A stretch of 57,960 bases of DNA from Heliocybe sulcata (taxonomy: Eukaryota > Basidiomycota > Agaricomycetes > Gloeophyllales > Gloeophyllaceae): positions 1 through 57,960 of the forward strand of contig ML213527.1 in NCBI GenBank assembly GCA_004369045.1. Reading direction: 5' to 3'. This document shows, piece after piece, positions 33,213-46,867 of this stretch (the first letter of the stretch is position 1; each line of letters begins with the position of its first letter). Made by a program: the position numbers and the translations under genes. The notes beneath the pieces were generated by a model. It was given only the letters and a program-made list of their open reading frames with translations, ran no database searches and had not been told where the DNA came from.

Positions 33213-35618
33213 ATGCCCAACGAGGTGGAATCTGTCTCTGTGGTGATCATTGGAGCAGGGTGAGTCCCGAACGTGTCGGTACATCAGCAAAGTGTCCATC
33301 TATCAAACCAGCATAGGCGGTCTGACATTCGCTATCGCCTTGAAGAGGAAGCTGCGATTTGACGACTTTATCGTACGTGTAGCTTCGCCAGCATCAACCA
33401 TGAAACTACATAGCTTTTGAAAGATTTACGAGAAAGCCGATGATGTTGGCGGCACCTGGAGGGTACGTCATCGGTTGTAACTCTCTGAAAGTGCTTCTTA
33501 CTCATCAGGAACTCGCACCTATAGGACAATTGCTATCCGGTGAGTATACTAAACGAACTTTGTGACCTCACTGAATTCATTAATGCCACCAGGGCTGCTC
33601 GTCGGACATTCCGATCCATTGGTACTCCCTGTACTCGGATCTCGACCCCGAATGGCCAAACGTCCTTGGCTACCAGCCACAGATAGAGGCGTATTGGCAG
33701 AAGCTGTCCCGCAAGTACGGACTATACAAAAAGATCTCATTCAGGACCCGCGTCATTTCGGCCGAGTGGGACTCGCAGAAGAACATGTATTACGTTACAG
33801 CGCAAAGCGGAAACGGGAATGAGACGTATTGCTGGGCAAAGGTGGTAGTCTCGGCGGTAGGACTGCTAAGTGAACCAGCGTATCCTCCAGGAGTAGAAGA
33901 AGAGATTACACGAAGTCTGGACACGAGAGTATTCAAAGGCCCTATGTGGCATTCTTCCAGGTGGTGCGAGGCTGTCCCATTGCAGGGCAAGACCGTTGGC
34001 GTCATAGGGAACGCTGCATCTGCGTGAGTTACTGTAGTTGCCGTACGACTCAACGGAATACTGTTTCCGTCCTACAAGTGGATGATGCTTATCTCTCTAT
34101 AGCGCGCAATTCATCCCGATTATTTCCAAGGATCCTACGGTCAAGGTCGTGAATGTCTGCCGGACGCCCAACTGGTACATCTCACTGGTATGTCGGCCAG
34201 TCCCGTCATGTACTGGTCTTCCTGAACAAATCGGATCGAAAGCCAAACTCTACGTACAGCAATGTTACGAAATGGGCATTTGCACACGTTCCACTGACTA
34301 TGCGAGGCTATTACTATTGGGTATCATTCCGAGTGAGTAATTCTCTTCAGATGTGCCGCTAAGAGCCCAACTGTCTTTGTGCTAGGACGATTTTATCTTT
34401 TGTCTGAGGAAATACACGGCTTTCGGCAAGCTCTCTCTGCGGGTACACATCAGCTGTCGTCTCTGTGTTACACTATCTGACTTCTGATACCCATCTTACA
34501 GGCAGCCAAAGAATACATTCTGGCCCGATCCCCGAAGAAATATCATGATAAGATAGTTCCGGACTTTCGTAAGTACCGCGGCGCCCAGCACTTCGACTGC
34601 GATCTGATTACCCGACTAGCAATCGGCTGCAAACGCTACATTGTCGATGTAGGATATCTCGACTCCCTACATCGCGACAATGTAGAGGTCAATTGGAACG
34701 GCTTCAAAGAATTCTACAGCGATGGTGTCCTCACAGGGGCGGGTAAGAATCACGGACGTCCGGTGCGGTAGTCGCTGATGTCACAACGTAGGGGAACAAA
34801 TACCAGTTGATGCCATCATTTTTGCGACGGGATTCAAAGTTGTACGTGCCTTCATATTCTCGAGCCATTATCGGTAATGACCAGCGCGATACGATTCTTG
34901 ACAGTCTGAATACCTAGTCCGAGTCGTCGGCACGAACGGATCCATTCAGCAGTTCTACCTCTCCCAAGGAGGACCGACGGCGCATATTGGCACGACTGTT
35001 CCTACGTTCCCAAATTTCTTTATGCTCTACGGTGCGTACCCGCCGTCACAGCTGATAGTGACGTTCTCCTGAGTGAAGCTCCGCAGGGCCGAATACTGTG
35101 ATGGGGCACGGATCCGTGGTCTGCACGGTAGAGTGCCAGGTGCGTCGTCTGGATTCACGCCATAGGCTCTCAACTCACACAGCCTTTAGGTTGGCTACGT
35201 CCTTCAGCTATTATCGCCCATTTTAGACGGTCGTCTGTCAAGCGTCTACGTAACACAGGAAGCCTGCGACGACTACAACACGTACATGCAATCCCAGCTC
35301 TCATCGCCCAATTCTCCAATGATGAAGTGTACCTCCTGGTTCAGAGCGGGGCCTGACCAGTCGGGCAAGGTCATATCGACGTTCCCGGACCCGTGGCTCG
35401 CATTTTGGTGGTATCTACGCAGACCTGCGTGGGGTGACTTTGAGTGCTACGATAGGAAGAGCAGAAGAATTGCGCTGGGTGCCTCACAGCACTGGCGGGA
35501 TATCTCTCGTCCTTTTTCTGGGCTATTCTTGGACATTATCAATGCCTGTGTATCGGGCTTCCTCCGTGCGCGTCGCATGATTTCGAACTTTGTCCCCGGC
35601 TATGGAAGTGAACTGTAG
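33213..35618 (+). CDS. Flavin-dependent monooxygenase, Baeyer-Villiger/FMO type
   Basis: FAD- and NADPH-dependent oxygenase. Fourteen exons fit: 33213-33259, 33312-33372, 33424-33462, 33525-33539, 33593-34023, 34103-34187, 34243-34332, 34386-34442, 34502-34568, 34620-34742, 34792-34841, 34905-35031, 35087-35139 and 35190-35618, giving 557 residues. FAD site: VVIIGAGIGGLTFA. The fingerprint [11 protein letters not shown] matches FxGxxxHxxxW of FMO/BVMO enzymes. The NADPH site is [13 protein letters not shown], with Asn where many members have Gly or Ser. Other family pieces: [27 protein letters not shown]-like [13 protein letters not shown] and IIFATGFKV. Exon 4 is only 15 nt. Substrate unknown. 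Confidence 0.87.
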
Positions 35619-37705
35619 CACGCGCAAGCAATCACTAGTCGCTATGCAGTATATTCTACCACATATGGGAATGTCATTACTTTTGCAGTCTTGGTAACCC
35701 GTCAATGCCACAGCTATAGGCGGCAATGTGAGTCGCTTCCACACAGCGGATGCAACCGTGAGTCGGTTGTGGGTTGATCGCTATGATGATGTGAAGAACA
35801 GTCTTGAGAGCATATGAGGGGACGTGATCGACAGCAAGATAGACGTACGGATAACGGGGCTCTTCCTCCGTATACGTAACTGATCAAACCTACGGAGACA
35901 ATCGCCGGCAACATTTCGCTTGTGTGTTATTGACTCTCATGGACTCCACCTGACTTCGCGGGAATTGTGCACCATCAAGACATTTCTTGCGCGGCCGCCG
36001 TCGTGTTTTTATGGGGCGTTTACATGGAAAGCTAGAGAACTCCCATGTCAATGCTCAACCCCTGGCCGCGCTGAAGACAGCAAAGGCAAGCTAAACAAAA
36101 CGAAGCGTCAGCGAGGAGCTGGTCGTGGACGTAGTCGCAGATACGGTGCCGTACGTTGAATGGTGAAGCGCCCGATGCAGGTTCACCGAGATACGGAGCG
36201 AGTCTAGCAAATTGAGCAGTACGGATACGCACTGATGCCTCCAGAGTTATGGGTGGCAGCGGATGTAACATCACTTCGCCGTGATACTGGCCATACCGAG
36301 CCCGAGGCATTGCGAAGACCGTACGTGAATGTCTAGTCACAAAAGAGTTCCAAGCTCTATCACGGGTGAGCAGTGCGAGATAGAGGCTGAGATGGTATCT
36401 GCAGGATAATGATGGAATCAAGCCGGCGGCTACAGTCTCCATGCTAAAAGTGCTGCGAGATGAAGACCGTTGGCTACGTGAAAAGATTTCAGAAATGCCA
36501 AGGCACGCAACTTGCAATGCTGACGTCCGCACTGAGGCTGTAGGTCCATGGGCGGCCGCTGGCAGCGGAAGTAATGATAATCGATAATCGCGGAGGACGA
36601 AAACGAGGGGCAGACGAGTAGTACTCTCAAAGTCTCCACGCTGAAGCCAAGGACCCTGAAACGACGATAGCATACGTATCGATTCGTTCGGTATCGTTAA
36701 TGGTTGCCATACGATTTGCATTGTCCTGCATTGCGATCCGGCATGTCCGGCTGAGCGACTTGAGATAGAGGCTGATGGATACAGTAATCAGTGGACCTAG
36801 TGAGTAGAGGGAAGATATGCCGACGAGGTGACAAAGTGGTGATGACAGTACCAGCTAGGTAATCACTCTGATTGGCCGCAGCAGAGGATGGTGGTGTATT
36901 CGCACCGATTCCGCGCTGTGATAGCCGTGAATCGTCGCGTGGCCGAGGGGCGCCGATAATTGACTATAGACCGAGGCCCCGGGGTAGGCTCCTCAATAAT
37001 GGTCGAAGATACCCGGCCCTGTAAGATATGTCGGTGAGCCCGGTGTATAGAGTGCCCCGACGATTTGAAATGAAAACACGCTTAACTTCATGGAGATGTC
37101 GAGGCATCGGCGGTTATCTACATACCATGCACACTGCGCCCTCTTTCGACTTGCATGTCTCTGAATTGCGAACGTGCGTAACCGGCACTTGGAGTACCTG
37201 CCATTATAATAAGCATCAGCATACCTTAACTGGCGCATGGGGTCTCTCCCCTTCGGCAGGAGGAGTGTTACAGTGGCCGTTGTCAACTGCCATAACGCCC
37301 ATTGTCCGGAACACAGCCACGTTTGCCATACATAATCTTCATTCCCACGTTCATAAAAGCTTTCGACAAGGCGTCAGTTGTGGCCGCGAGGCGTTCTCCA
37401 GAAAGCGATAGAGGTCACAAGCTAATGAGACAGTACTAGTGATTGTCGCTGTCTAGGCATTTCCGAACAGCAGTCTCAGCGACTATTGTTACTACATAGG
37501 CCTACATTGTACTATCAAGCATGTGTATCAATCTACGTACGACACGAACACATGTTATAACATACGAATAAATACGATCGCGACCGGAGCAATCTAATAA
37601 TACTACCTACTCTGAGAGATTACTGTCTAAAAGAGCTAACTGCGAATAAAGGAAACAGACTAGTCGAATTCCAAAGGTCCCAAGAAAAGAACAGCAACGA
37701 CGCCT
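35619..37705. other. Long region without a supported gene
   Basis: About 2.1 kb. The largest frame is a 229-codon minus-strand ORF at 36032-36721 with no recognisable domain and an odd mix of Ser, Arg and aromatic residues. The right part (36.9-37.6 kb) is AT-richer with scattered short frames. I see no repeat ends or RNA genes. Confidence 0.4.
36032..36721 (-). CDS. Hypothetical 229-codon ORF, doubtful
   Basis: An uninterrupted minus-strand frame of 229 codons. It contains a moderately hydrophobic stretch (SCRYHLSLYLALLTRDRA) but no motif or obvious domain. Most real genes here have several introns, so an intronless orphan of this size could be chance. Kept only because of its length. Confidence 0.2.
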   Translation of the reverse strand: MQIVWQPLTIPNESIRMLSSFQGPWLQRGDFESTTRLPLVFVLRDYRLSLLPLPAAAHGPTASVRTSALQVACLGISEIFSRSQRSSSRSTFSMETVAAGLIPSLSCRYHLSLYLALLTRDRAWNSFVTRHSRTVFAMPRARYGQYHGEVMLHPLPPITLEASVRIRTAQFARLAPYLGEPASGASPFNVRHRICDYVHDQLLADASFCLACLCCLQRGQGLSIDMGVL

Positions 37706-38934
37706 TCACCCGCCCTGAACCTGAGTCGGAGGCATGATCGGCCATCGGGAAACAGCGTGGATACTTCCGCGACACTTGTGGTTCTCCAACCTCCGCTGGC
37801 TCGAGAAGAACCGGCTGCACTCCTTGCACAACCACTCGCAGACCTTGCCGTGCTGCGAGACCTCGTGCCGGAGTCGATCGTGCCGGCGAGAAAAGACCTC
37901 CTTGCATCCGTCGATTGTGCAGGGCACGCACTTGCGCACTTTGGGTTTGTGCGCCTCCATGTGCACGCGGCGGGTGTACTCGCTGGTGAACTTGCGCGTG
38001 CAGCCAGGGTGTAGACATGGATGCCGGCGGATGCGCTGCGTTTTACCCATCTGCGTGGTCTCGCCTGAGGGTCCCTCGGGAGATGGCGGCGGGCAGTTGA
38101 AGCTCGCGATGTCGTCGGCGCGCGGGGGACTGAACCGGCTGGAGACTGTCGACGCAGGGCTCAGGACTTGATCCGATATATCTGCTAATGAACTTGCATA
38201 CGAGGAGGAAGAGCTGAGACACGAGATTGGTGAGGCCAGAACTGAGTTCATGGCCTCGTTGTCTGGCATCTTCGCAGGGAAGCCCGTGAAGTCCGGCGCT
38301 GAAGTATTATTAGCATCGGGCCCGACACAATCAACGATCACAGACTTACCAAATGGGACGTCACCAAGGGTTCCAATGTCGAAATAGGAGTCATCAAATG
38401 AAGGACTGTTGGTGGCGGTGGCGACGCAGGCAGCGGCAAAGTCATTGACTGCAGCGACCTTGGGCCAACCTGCCCAATGCTCCGCAGACATTACATTGCC
38501 TGCAGTGATACAGTCAGTGATGTGCGCACTTGGGTCACACGATGCACTCACTGACGCCGTTCACCTCGCAGGGATGAGCAAGACTAGCGTAGCTACCAAG
38601 ATGAGCTGATACTGGAGGCGCTGTCTGAGACAATGGTCATACATATGGATGAGGCCATCTACGTACCTTCGCTTTGCCCAGACTCTGCGATGCTTCGGTC
38701 AGAGGGGCCATTCTGCATGGGCTTGGAGAAGGCAGTGGAGACCGACAAAAGTGTCCCTTTATCGCTGCGGACCGTGTGGAAGTTGATGCTGATGCCGCTG
38801 CCCTCCAGCGGGGGCGGAAGCGACACCTGTTGGTCGGAATGAGACTTCATGTTGAATGTACAAGTCCCATCTTGAGAGAGGCCGACGAGAAGCTCGAAGC
38901 GTGCGAGATCCTCGATGGAAAGAGTGAGCGACAT
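37706..38934 (-). CDS. C2H2 zinc-finger transcription factor
   Basis: Probable nuclear DNA-binding regulator. Exons 38667-38934, 38552-38620, 38350-38499 and 37706-38298 give 359 residues. Three zinc fingers lie at the C-terminus: CLHPGCTRKFTSEYTRRVH, CTIDGCKEVFSRRHDRLRH and a more divergent [17 protein letters not shown]. Upstream is a Ser/Pro-rich, acidic region typical of activation segments. The ATG at 38934 opens MSLTLSIEDLARFELLVGL, which looks like a structured N-terminal segment. Fungal factors with this arrangement regulate many processes and nothing here fixes a target. Confidence 0.82.
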
Positions 38935-40022
38935 GTAGAAGGACCGGTGAACAGGCTTTCAATGAAAACAAGGCGAGTGAGACATGTATATATACTTCCA
39001 AGCAGGTTGTACATGCCTAGACCAGATAAGATTTGTAACATCAGCCGCCGAGTGTCCATACCTAGCCACATCCCGACTGAGTAACTCACTAGAACGAATG
39101 CGAGCAACCTCCTTTGGCGAGATTCCAATATTGGCTTTCAGAATGCTCCAAGATACGATTTGCTGGGATCCTGATCCCATCTGAGTTCCAGAGAAGCTGC
39201 CGCGTCGCTGTTATCCTTCTTTGATGCGGACCAGGATGGTACCGTTACGAATGATATCCATGCTTTGCATACCTCCGACAGAGATGGTCGCAGTACACTT
39301 TCGGCTTCGGCCCTCGATGTTGCGGAAGCTGCAGGGAAACGAAATCTTTGCGTGATGTACAGGTCAAGGCGCCTTCGCGAGTTGCCGGACGGAGCTCGTC
39401 TCCATCGAACCCCTGTGGGACCGACAAGGACGGCGTCCCTTCCGGTGGCACTTCTCCTTGAAGATATGTTGAGACCACTGCAATATTCTTGCGCATATTC
39501 AGCGGCCTCACTTGTAACCACACAGAATAAATAGAACACTATCTCGCTGGTAAGGATATCCCGCAAACCGCTGTCTCAAGGCCGAGTCCTTTCCAGGTAT
39601 CCCGGTACCATTCCAGAGAAGCTACCAGCAGCCTATCAGCGCTCGACAGACCATCACAATCAATGCGACCAGTTTGACGACGATTGCATCATAAGCCCAA
39701 ATATTGCAGCATAAATCAAAGAGCAATGCATTATGTTGCTTGAAGACTTAATATCCGACACGCTCGGCCGCGGCATGGTAATACAGAGCTTTGCGCCCAG
39801 CGCTGATACATCCGGCCAAAGCTTCGTGGTTATTCGCCAAGCGTCGTCGCGCCCGACATCAGAAGGTTCGGTATGCACGACGGCACAGACGCTATACCCA
39901 AAGAGCGAAAGCAATCTCCAGTCCAGTGGCCGACACGGCCCTCATCTAACCACACGAACAGATAAGGCAGGGACGATCCAACCTAACCCCGCCTCATCCC
40001 TCAGCCAATCACAGCAAGCCCA
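38935..40022. other. Unresolved region upstream of the C2H2 gene
   Basis: About 1.1 kb with several overlapping minus-strand frames (39,138-39,566, 39,245-39,523, 39,660-39,914). Hydrophobic bits such as EIVFYLFCVVTSEAAEY and CSLIYAAIFGLMM could belong to a membrane protein, but I could not join them with splice sites. It contains the C2H2 promoter. Confidence 0.3.
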
Positions 40023-42639
40023 TCAATCCATCTGTCGAAGCGCCTCGAGCCTCGACTGGATGCTCGCGATGCGACGAAGCAATTCCCCATGACGTCGCTC
40101 CATCCCATCCAGCTCCCCATCACCCAATGACACCGACGTGCCCGCCCTCTCCCTCCGATTCACAGGGCCCGACGTCGTCGGGGTCTGCGTCGAACCCGTC
40201 GACATCCTACGAAGCGCCGCCGACCGGACCGAGTCCAGCGTGAGCGTGAGCGTCGGCGAGCGGCTCCGCGCCAGCGCCGACGTAGGGCGTGGACTCGGGC
40301 TCGGGCTCGGCGGGCCATCCGTCCCTGAAAAGTCGTCCTCCAGCGAGCTCAAGTCCGCGTCTCCGAGTACCCCTCCAGACATCGACAGCGACCCCTGACC
40401 CGCACGCGGCGTCACATCGAATCTCAGCTCCTTCCTCAAACTGCCCGCCCTCGCCCGGCCAAGACCCAGCGTCGAGGGCATCCCAAGCCCCAGAGCCCGC
40501 GGTTTCCGCCCGCTCTCAAGGACCTTCTTGTGTGCAGACCGGCCCACCGCCTCGAGCAGCTGCTTCATCGCCTCGCGATCCGACACCGGCCTCCTCGAGT
40601 CCGTCTTCCTCAGCGTGCTCCTCGGTTGCGCCTGACTGGCCCTCCTCATAGGCGTCACAAACGGCTGCCCTGGCGACGCCAGCGTGACCGCGTTCGCGCG
40701 CGGGGTGCCCATATGGGGAACACCAGCACGGACGTGAACATGCCCCGGGGCGCAGACGTCCATGTCCGAATCGGCGTGAGGGGCATCAGGAAACGCGTCC
40801 GCTCTCGGACCCCAGCTAAACCCGATGAACGCAGCCACCGCTCTCTCGCCTGTGGACGCGGACGAGCGGGACTTGGAGAGGCGCTGCGCGGGGGTGGCGT
40901 GCAGGATCGAGAGGCCGGGCGAGTCCTGGGCTTGTTCCTGTTCCACCGACATTGCAGAGGATTGGAAGAGCGCCGAGAAAGCGAAGCCTTGCGAGTGGGA
41001 TCGCGATGGGGAGCCGTCTGGATCGCCAGGCGAGTTGGCGTTCGCGTCGGCGGGGTTGGCATATGTGTATTGGGGTAGATGCAGGTCTTCGGGTGGCTCA
41101 TCTGTTGATAACGACACGACCTGTAAAATATAACCTCCGTTGCGATGCATGATGACTGGAAGCCGACTTACGTGCGTGCAGATCCGCCCAGTCCGTCCCA
41201 CCGAAGAATGGGTGGTTAGTAATGTCCGAGATGCTGTGCCGTCCGAGACGTCCGCTGGCGTCAGTGAGCAGGCTGTCAAGTCGGATGCAAGGGCAAGCCA
41301 ATCAGTTGATTATCTACATCGTTTGGATCATCGCATTATGGCGTACCCTCGCAAAAGATTTTGCAGCCCTTGGGAGACGGGTACCGATTTATTGAACCGT
41401 AAACTAGCCTATTAGAACGGATCAATATTGCATGATCTCTGGGACACGGTAAAGTGACTGAACCTACCCTATGGTCCATGATCCGAAGATATGTCGCACG
41501 AATATCGTTCGCGAAAAACGGCACGACTCCATACACCATCTCATACACCATCACACCAAAGCTCCACCAATCCGTCTCTCGTCCGTACCCGTCTCCCTCG
41601 CTCTCACTCCTCCTTCTACTCCGATCAACGTCACTGTCCATGTCGAGCGCCACCAAGGCCTGCTCGTGCGCCTGGAGGATCTCCGGTGAGATGTAATCGC
41701 ACGTACCGCAGGGGACGAGGCAGTAGCGTTTCGGGACTAGTTGGGAGCCGTCGGGACGTGGAGGGAGGAGTGGAGCTGCTGAGCCAAAGTCGATGAGCTG
41801 GACGTGGGAAGACGAGGTGAGGACAAAGTTTTGTGGCTTGATGTCTCTGTCGGTAGCGTATAACATCAGAATGCGAGAAGGAAGAGTTAGGGGATTTACC
41901 GATGTACAAAACCTTGCGAGTGACACCAATGTATCGCACTGACGATTTGGGGCGCCCACCATTGCACATCCGCTTCTGCGATTTTCGTCTCAAGGGGGCT
42001 GGATTCGAGCACGTCCCATAATGTTCCGCCCTCTGCATAGTCCATCACGAGGTTGAGATGGGTGGGTGACTGGTAGGCGCATAATAGATGGGGCGCCCAC
42101 CGGCTGTCGTGCTTGAGGGCTCGCAAGAGGAGGTCACGCTCAACTTGGGGATAACATTGCTTGGATACGGACAATTGTAATGAGCCCACGAGCTAGGCGA
42201 GCAGACTAGGAGGACTAACCTCGGAATTCCGTAGCGCAAAATGCTTCTCGATTGCTTTGCGGACGTAGACCCGCCCATCGCACTTGCAGTTCACGACGTC
42301 GACCTGCGAGTGGCCTTAACGAGGTCGAAGGGTGTCATTATCGATCCGCGACTGCTGGACTTACTACGCCAAACGTGCCGTACTCTAGCGTTCCCATCAG
42401 CTGTAGATCCTTGTCCGTAAACCGCAGGGAGTCAACCTCCTTAGTCTTGGCTTGGAGAACAGTGGATCGGATCCGACTCTTTCATATGTCTGCAGAGAAG
42501 GAAACGTACAGGTCTTTCCAATTACACTTGCACCGTGCAGGAGCCGGTCGAGGGCCACGCCTTCTTCATCGTCGTCTCCGCCACTCTGCAGGAGAGAGCA
42601 GAGTCTCGTTTTGCGATTGGCCCAGCCGATGTCGCTCAT
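40023..42639 (-). CDS. AGC-type Ser/Thr protein kinase (MRCK/citron-like catalytic domain)
   Basis: Eight exons, 42510-42639, 42365-42450, 42220-42303, 41900-42159, 41468-41846, 41347-41408, 41172-41272 and 40023-41134, give 737 residues. Gly-rich loop MGTLEYGTFGV; probable ATP-anchoring Lys in VYVRKAIEK; catalytic loop VHRDIKPQN; DFG in LIDFGSA; activation segment CGTCDYISPEILQ, which resembles MRCK/citron kinases; WSFGVMVYEMVYG. After the domain come HPFFGGTDWADLH and a long Ser-rich tail containing GFAFSALFQSS, perhaps an AGC hydrophobic motif. The start at 42639 is the first ATG of the frame; an extra 5' exon cannot be excluded. The last intron is only 37 nt. It is divergent from the rhodanese-like gene. 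Confidence 0.82.
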
Positions 42640-42973
42640 GTCCCGCGAGGCCTTATGGTAAAGAGGGCGACGAGGTTAGATGTGTGCAGGTCGTGGACGA
42701 AGTGTGCAAGCCTCGCGACGAGCGCAGCCACAACTGCTTCGGTGCGGACTTCCGAAGTACCGATATTCTGCGAAGCCTATCCTGAATCTTCTCATTGTAA
42801 AGACAACTCGAGTCTATGCTTTCTCTTTGGCTGGTGTGCAGAGACCATGGATAAAGTTTCTGAATTATCTGAAGAGCTGGAGGTAAAAGGGCCGAGAGTG
42901 GAGTCTAAATCTGGATGGAGCGATAGCGAGTAGAGGCGTGTCCGAACATGCTGTCCTCGACTCATTCATCACC
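42640..42973. promoter_or_regulatory. Divergent promoter, kinase / rhodanese-like gene
   Basis: 334 bp between divergent start codons. A minus-strand frame with ALVARLAHFVHDLHTSNL crosses it and could be an upstream kinase exon, so the true promoter may be shorter. Confidence 0.45.
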
Positions 42974-44002
42974 ATGTATCGACACCCTAGCAGACAATCC
43001 TCTCAGCCATCCTCATCCTCCTCTCCGTCTGGTCGTTCCAGCCAAGGAGTATACCCAGATGCATACGCCAAGAGCAGCGGCTCGAACCACACCGTCCGTT
43101 CCATGGCGGACGTCCGAAATCAAGTAGCTCAGAGCATAGCGATGCGAGCATTGCGTAAAGCGGAAGAAGCCAACGGTACAAAGATCTCAGTCGTCTTTAC
43201 TCTATCAAAGAACGACGACGACAAGTTCCTACGCAGCGTAGCATCCCACATCAAACTCACCTTCATGCTCAGGCAAGACTATCTCTTCGCAGTCGCCACA
43301 ACCCGCACCTCCGCAAGCGCCGCTGATTCAGCCGCACTCATCATCTGCGGCTCAGTCCGGCGCATGGTCCAACAAGCCGCGATGCTCACCTCCTCCAAAT
43401 TCGCCAGCCGCGTCACCGAGCTCTACAACGAAGGCACCCGCTGGATCGGCGTCATCTCCGAGCTCGGCTCCACCCCCTTCGACGAAGCCGCCCTCTGGGA
43501 CGTCCTCCGCAAATCCACACAGACGCTCTCCCACCCCTCCCAGCCCCCAGCAGGCGCCCGCTCCGCCGCGCACATGCTCGCCGACGCCCGCGCCCGCCTC
43601 GAGCGCATCTCCCCCTCCGAAGCCTACGCTGAACTCAGCGACCCCACGACACCCATGCCCATCGTTCTCGTCGACATTCGCCCGGACCGCTACCGCTCGC
43701 GCTGGGGCGGGATCAGCGGCGCCCTCGTCGTCGATCGCGCCGAGCTCGAGTGGGCGTTCGACCCGCAGTCTGACAGACGACTCGAGGTGGCGAGTAGGTA
43801 CGACCTCAGAGTGATTGTGCTTGATCAAGACGGAACCGCGTCCAGCCTTGCGGCGGCTGCGCTGCAGGATCTTGGATTATTGCATGCCACAGACGTTATC
43901 GGAGGCTTTGCTGCCTGGATAGACAGTGGCCTTCCAAAGGCAGTCCAGCCGTCCGCATTCAGCAGATGGCAAGACGAGGACGACGAGAGTTCGTACGAGT
44001 AG
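42974..44002 (+). CDS. Rhodanese-fold protein lacking the catalytic cysteine
   Basis: Single-exon gene of 342 residues from the ATG at 42974. After a Ser-rich start, residues of about 45-200 form a helical region (MADVRNQVAQSIAMRALRKA; GSVRRMVQQAAMLTSSKFAS) that I do not recognise. The C-terminal 120 residues follow a rhodanese domain: PIVLVDIRPDRYRSRWGGIS, ALVVDRAELEWAF, VIVLDQDGTASSLAAAAL and DVIGGFAAWIDSGLP. The active-site loop reads DQDGTASS where active enzymes have Cys first, so sulfurtransferase or phosphatase activity is unlikely and a binding or scaffolding role is more plausible. Confidence 0.75.
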   Translation: MYRHPSRQSSQPSSSSSPSGRSSQGVYPDAYAKSSGSNHTVRSMADVRNQVAQSIAMRALRKAEEANGTKISVVFTLSKNDDDKFLRSVASHIKLTFMLRQDYLFAVATTRTSASAADSAALIICGSVRRMVQQAAMLTSSKFASRVTELYNEGTRWIGVISELGSTPFDEAALWDVLRKSTQTLSHPSQPPAGARSAAHMLADARARLERISPSEAYAELSDPTTPMPIVLVDIRPDRYRSRWGGISGALVVDRAELEWAFDPQSDRRLEVASRYDLRVIVLDQDGTASSLAAAALQDLGLLHATDVIGGFAAWIDSGLPKAVQPSAFSRWQDEDDESSYE

Positions 44003-44702
44003 GCATAACCAAACTCGGATCCATTGTATGAAATCGTGACCTTTCGTGTCCTTTGAGACATTCACCTGGGACCCTTGCATGAGTCCTCTCGCATGATGAG
44101 CCAAGTAACCTCTCCTACCGACGATTTCAAATTGGGTTCACACAGCTCAGTTCGCCCCGGACGTCTCACCAAACTCCTGTCGAATGGTATTGCCTGGAGA
44201 TATCGGTGAAGAGAGCATCAACTAACCATGCCGAGAATGCAAGTGCGCGCTCGAGAGGAAAGGTCTGATTGTGGCGCAGGGACAGGCCGGTATTCAGCCT
44301 CACCCATTGGGCTTCAAATTGCAACGCATTGTTACTAGCTAGATAAGCAGTCTGATACTGCGCACATTCAATTCAGATATCTGCAATGCCACACCGAAGC
44401 CAAAGCCGAAGGGCAACTCGCGATCGATCGCTGCCTTGGTCTCTCCATTGGAAAGTTGGCCCAGGACTCCGACCCGTCTCGAGGTGCCGGTACTTGAACC
44501 TATCTTGTCATAGCTGTGTCCAACCACCCTGTGGTGTTCTGCCTAGATATGACTAGAAATCGCGTTCTGCCTTGATATGACTAGAAATCGCCGGCATCAC
44601 AATATGATCTTGAGCGGAGGCGCATCCACAATCTACTATTAAGGGACAATAATAACATGCAAGATATATCCAGAGTTATGGCTATGTAGTAGCATCCCGA
44701 GA
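44003..44702. other. Spacer between convergent genes
   Basis: 700 bp between the stops of the rhodanese-like gene and dihydrolipoyl dehydrogenase. It contains the 28-bp tandem repeat at 44536-44591 and no supported frame. Confidence 0.55.
44536..44591 (+). repeat. Two tandem copies of a 28-bp unit
   Basis: Units 44536-44563 and 44564-44591 differ at one position; each begins GTTCTGCC and ends GACTAGAAATCGC. A recent local duplication is likely. Confidence 0.9.
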
Positions 44703-46694
<1,992 letters not shown>

Positions 46695-46867
46695 GGCCTG
46701 CACGACTGCAAGGGACGAAGGAGGTAAAGGTAGAGGTACCAGGACAAGCGTAAGGCCGAGGATGACCAAGTTTGCTCACGGAGCGGGACGAATCGGACTT
46801 TGCCCTGGGTTGCACGTGCATATTCTCACGCATCTCTCAGGCATTCGTCTCGCATTCACGACTTCCC

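Noticed and set aside
34188-34242. Apparent frameshift in the monooxygenase
   Set aside because: A 55-nt intron with GTATGT donor and GAAAG acceptor restores the frame exactly; no break is needed.
27568-35618. Secondary-metabolite cluster joining isochorismatase, dehydrogenase and monooxygenase
   Set aside because: An F-box gene interrupts the run and there is no backbone enzyme among them; only the dehydrogenase-monooxygenase adjacency is kept as a finding.
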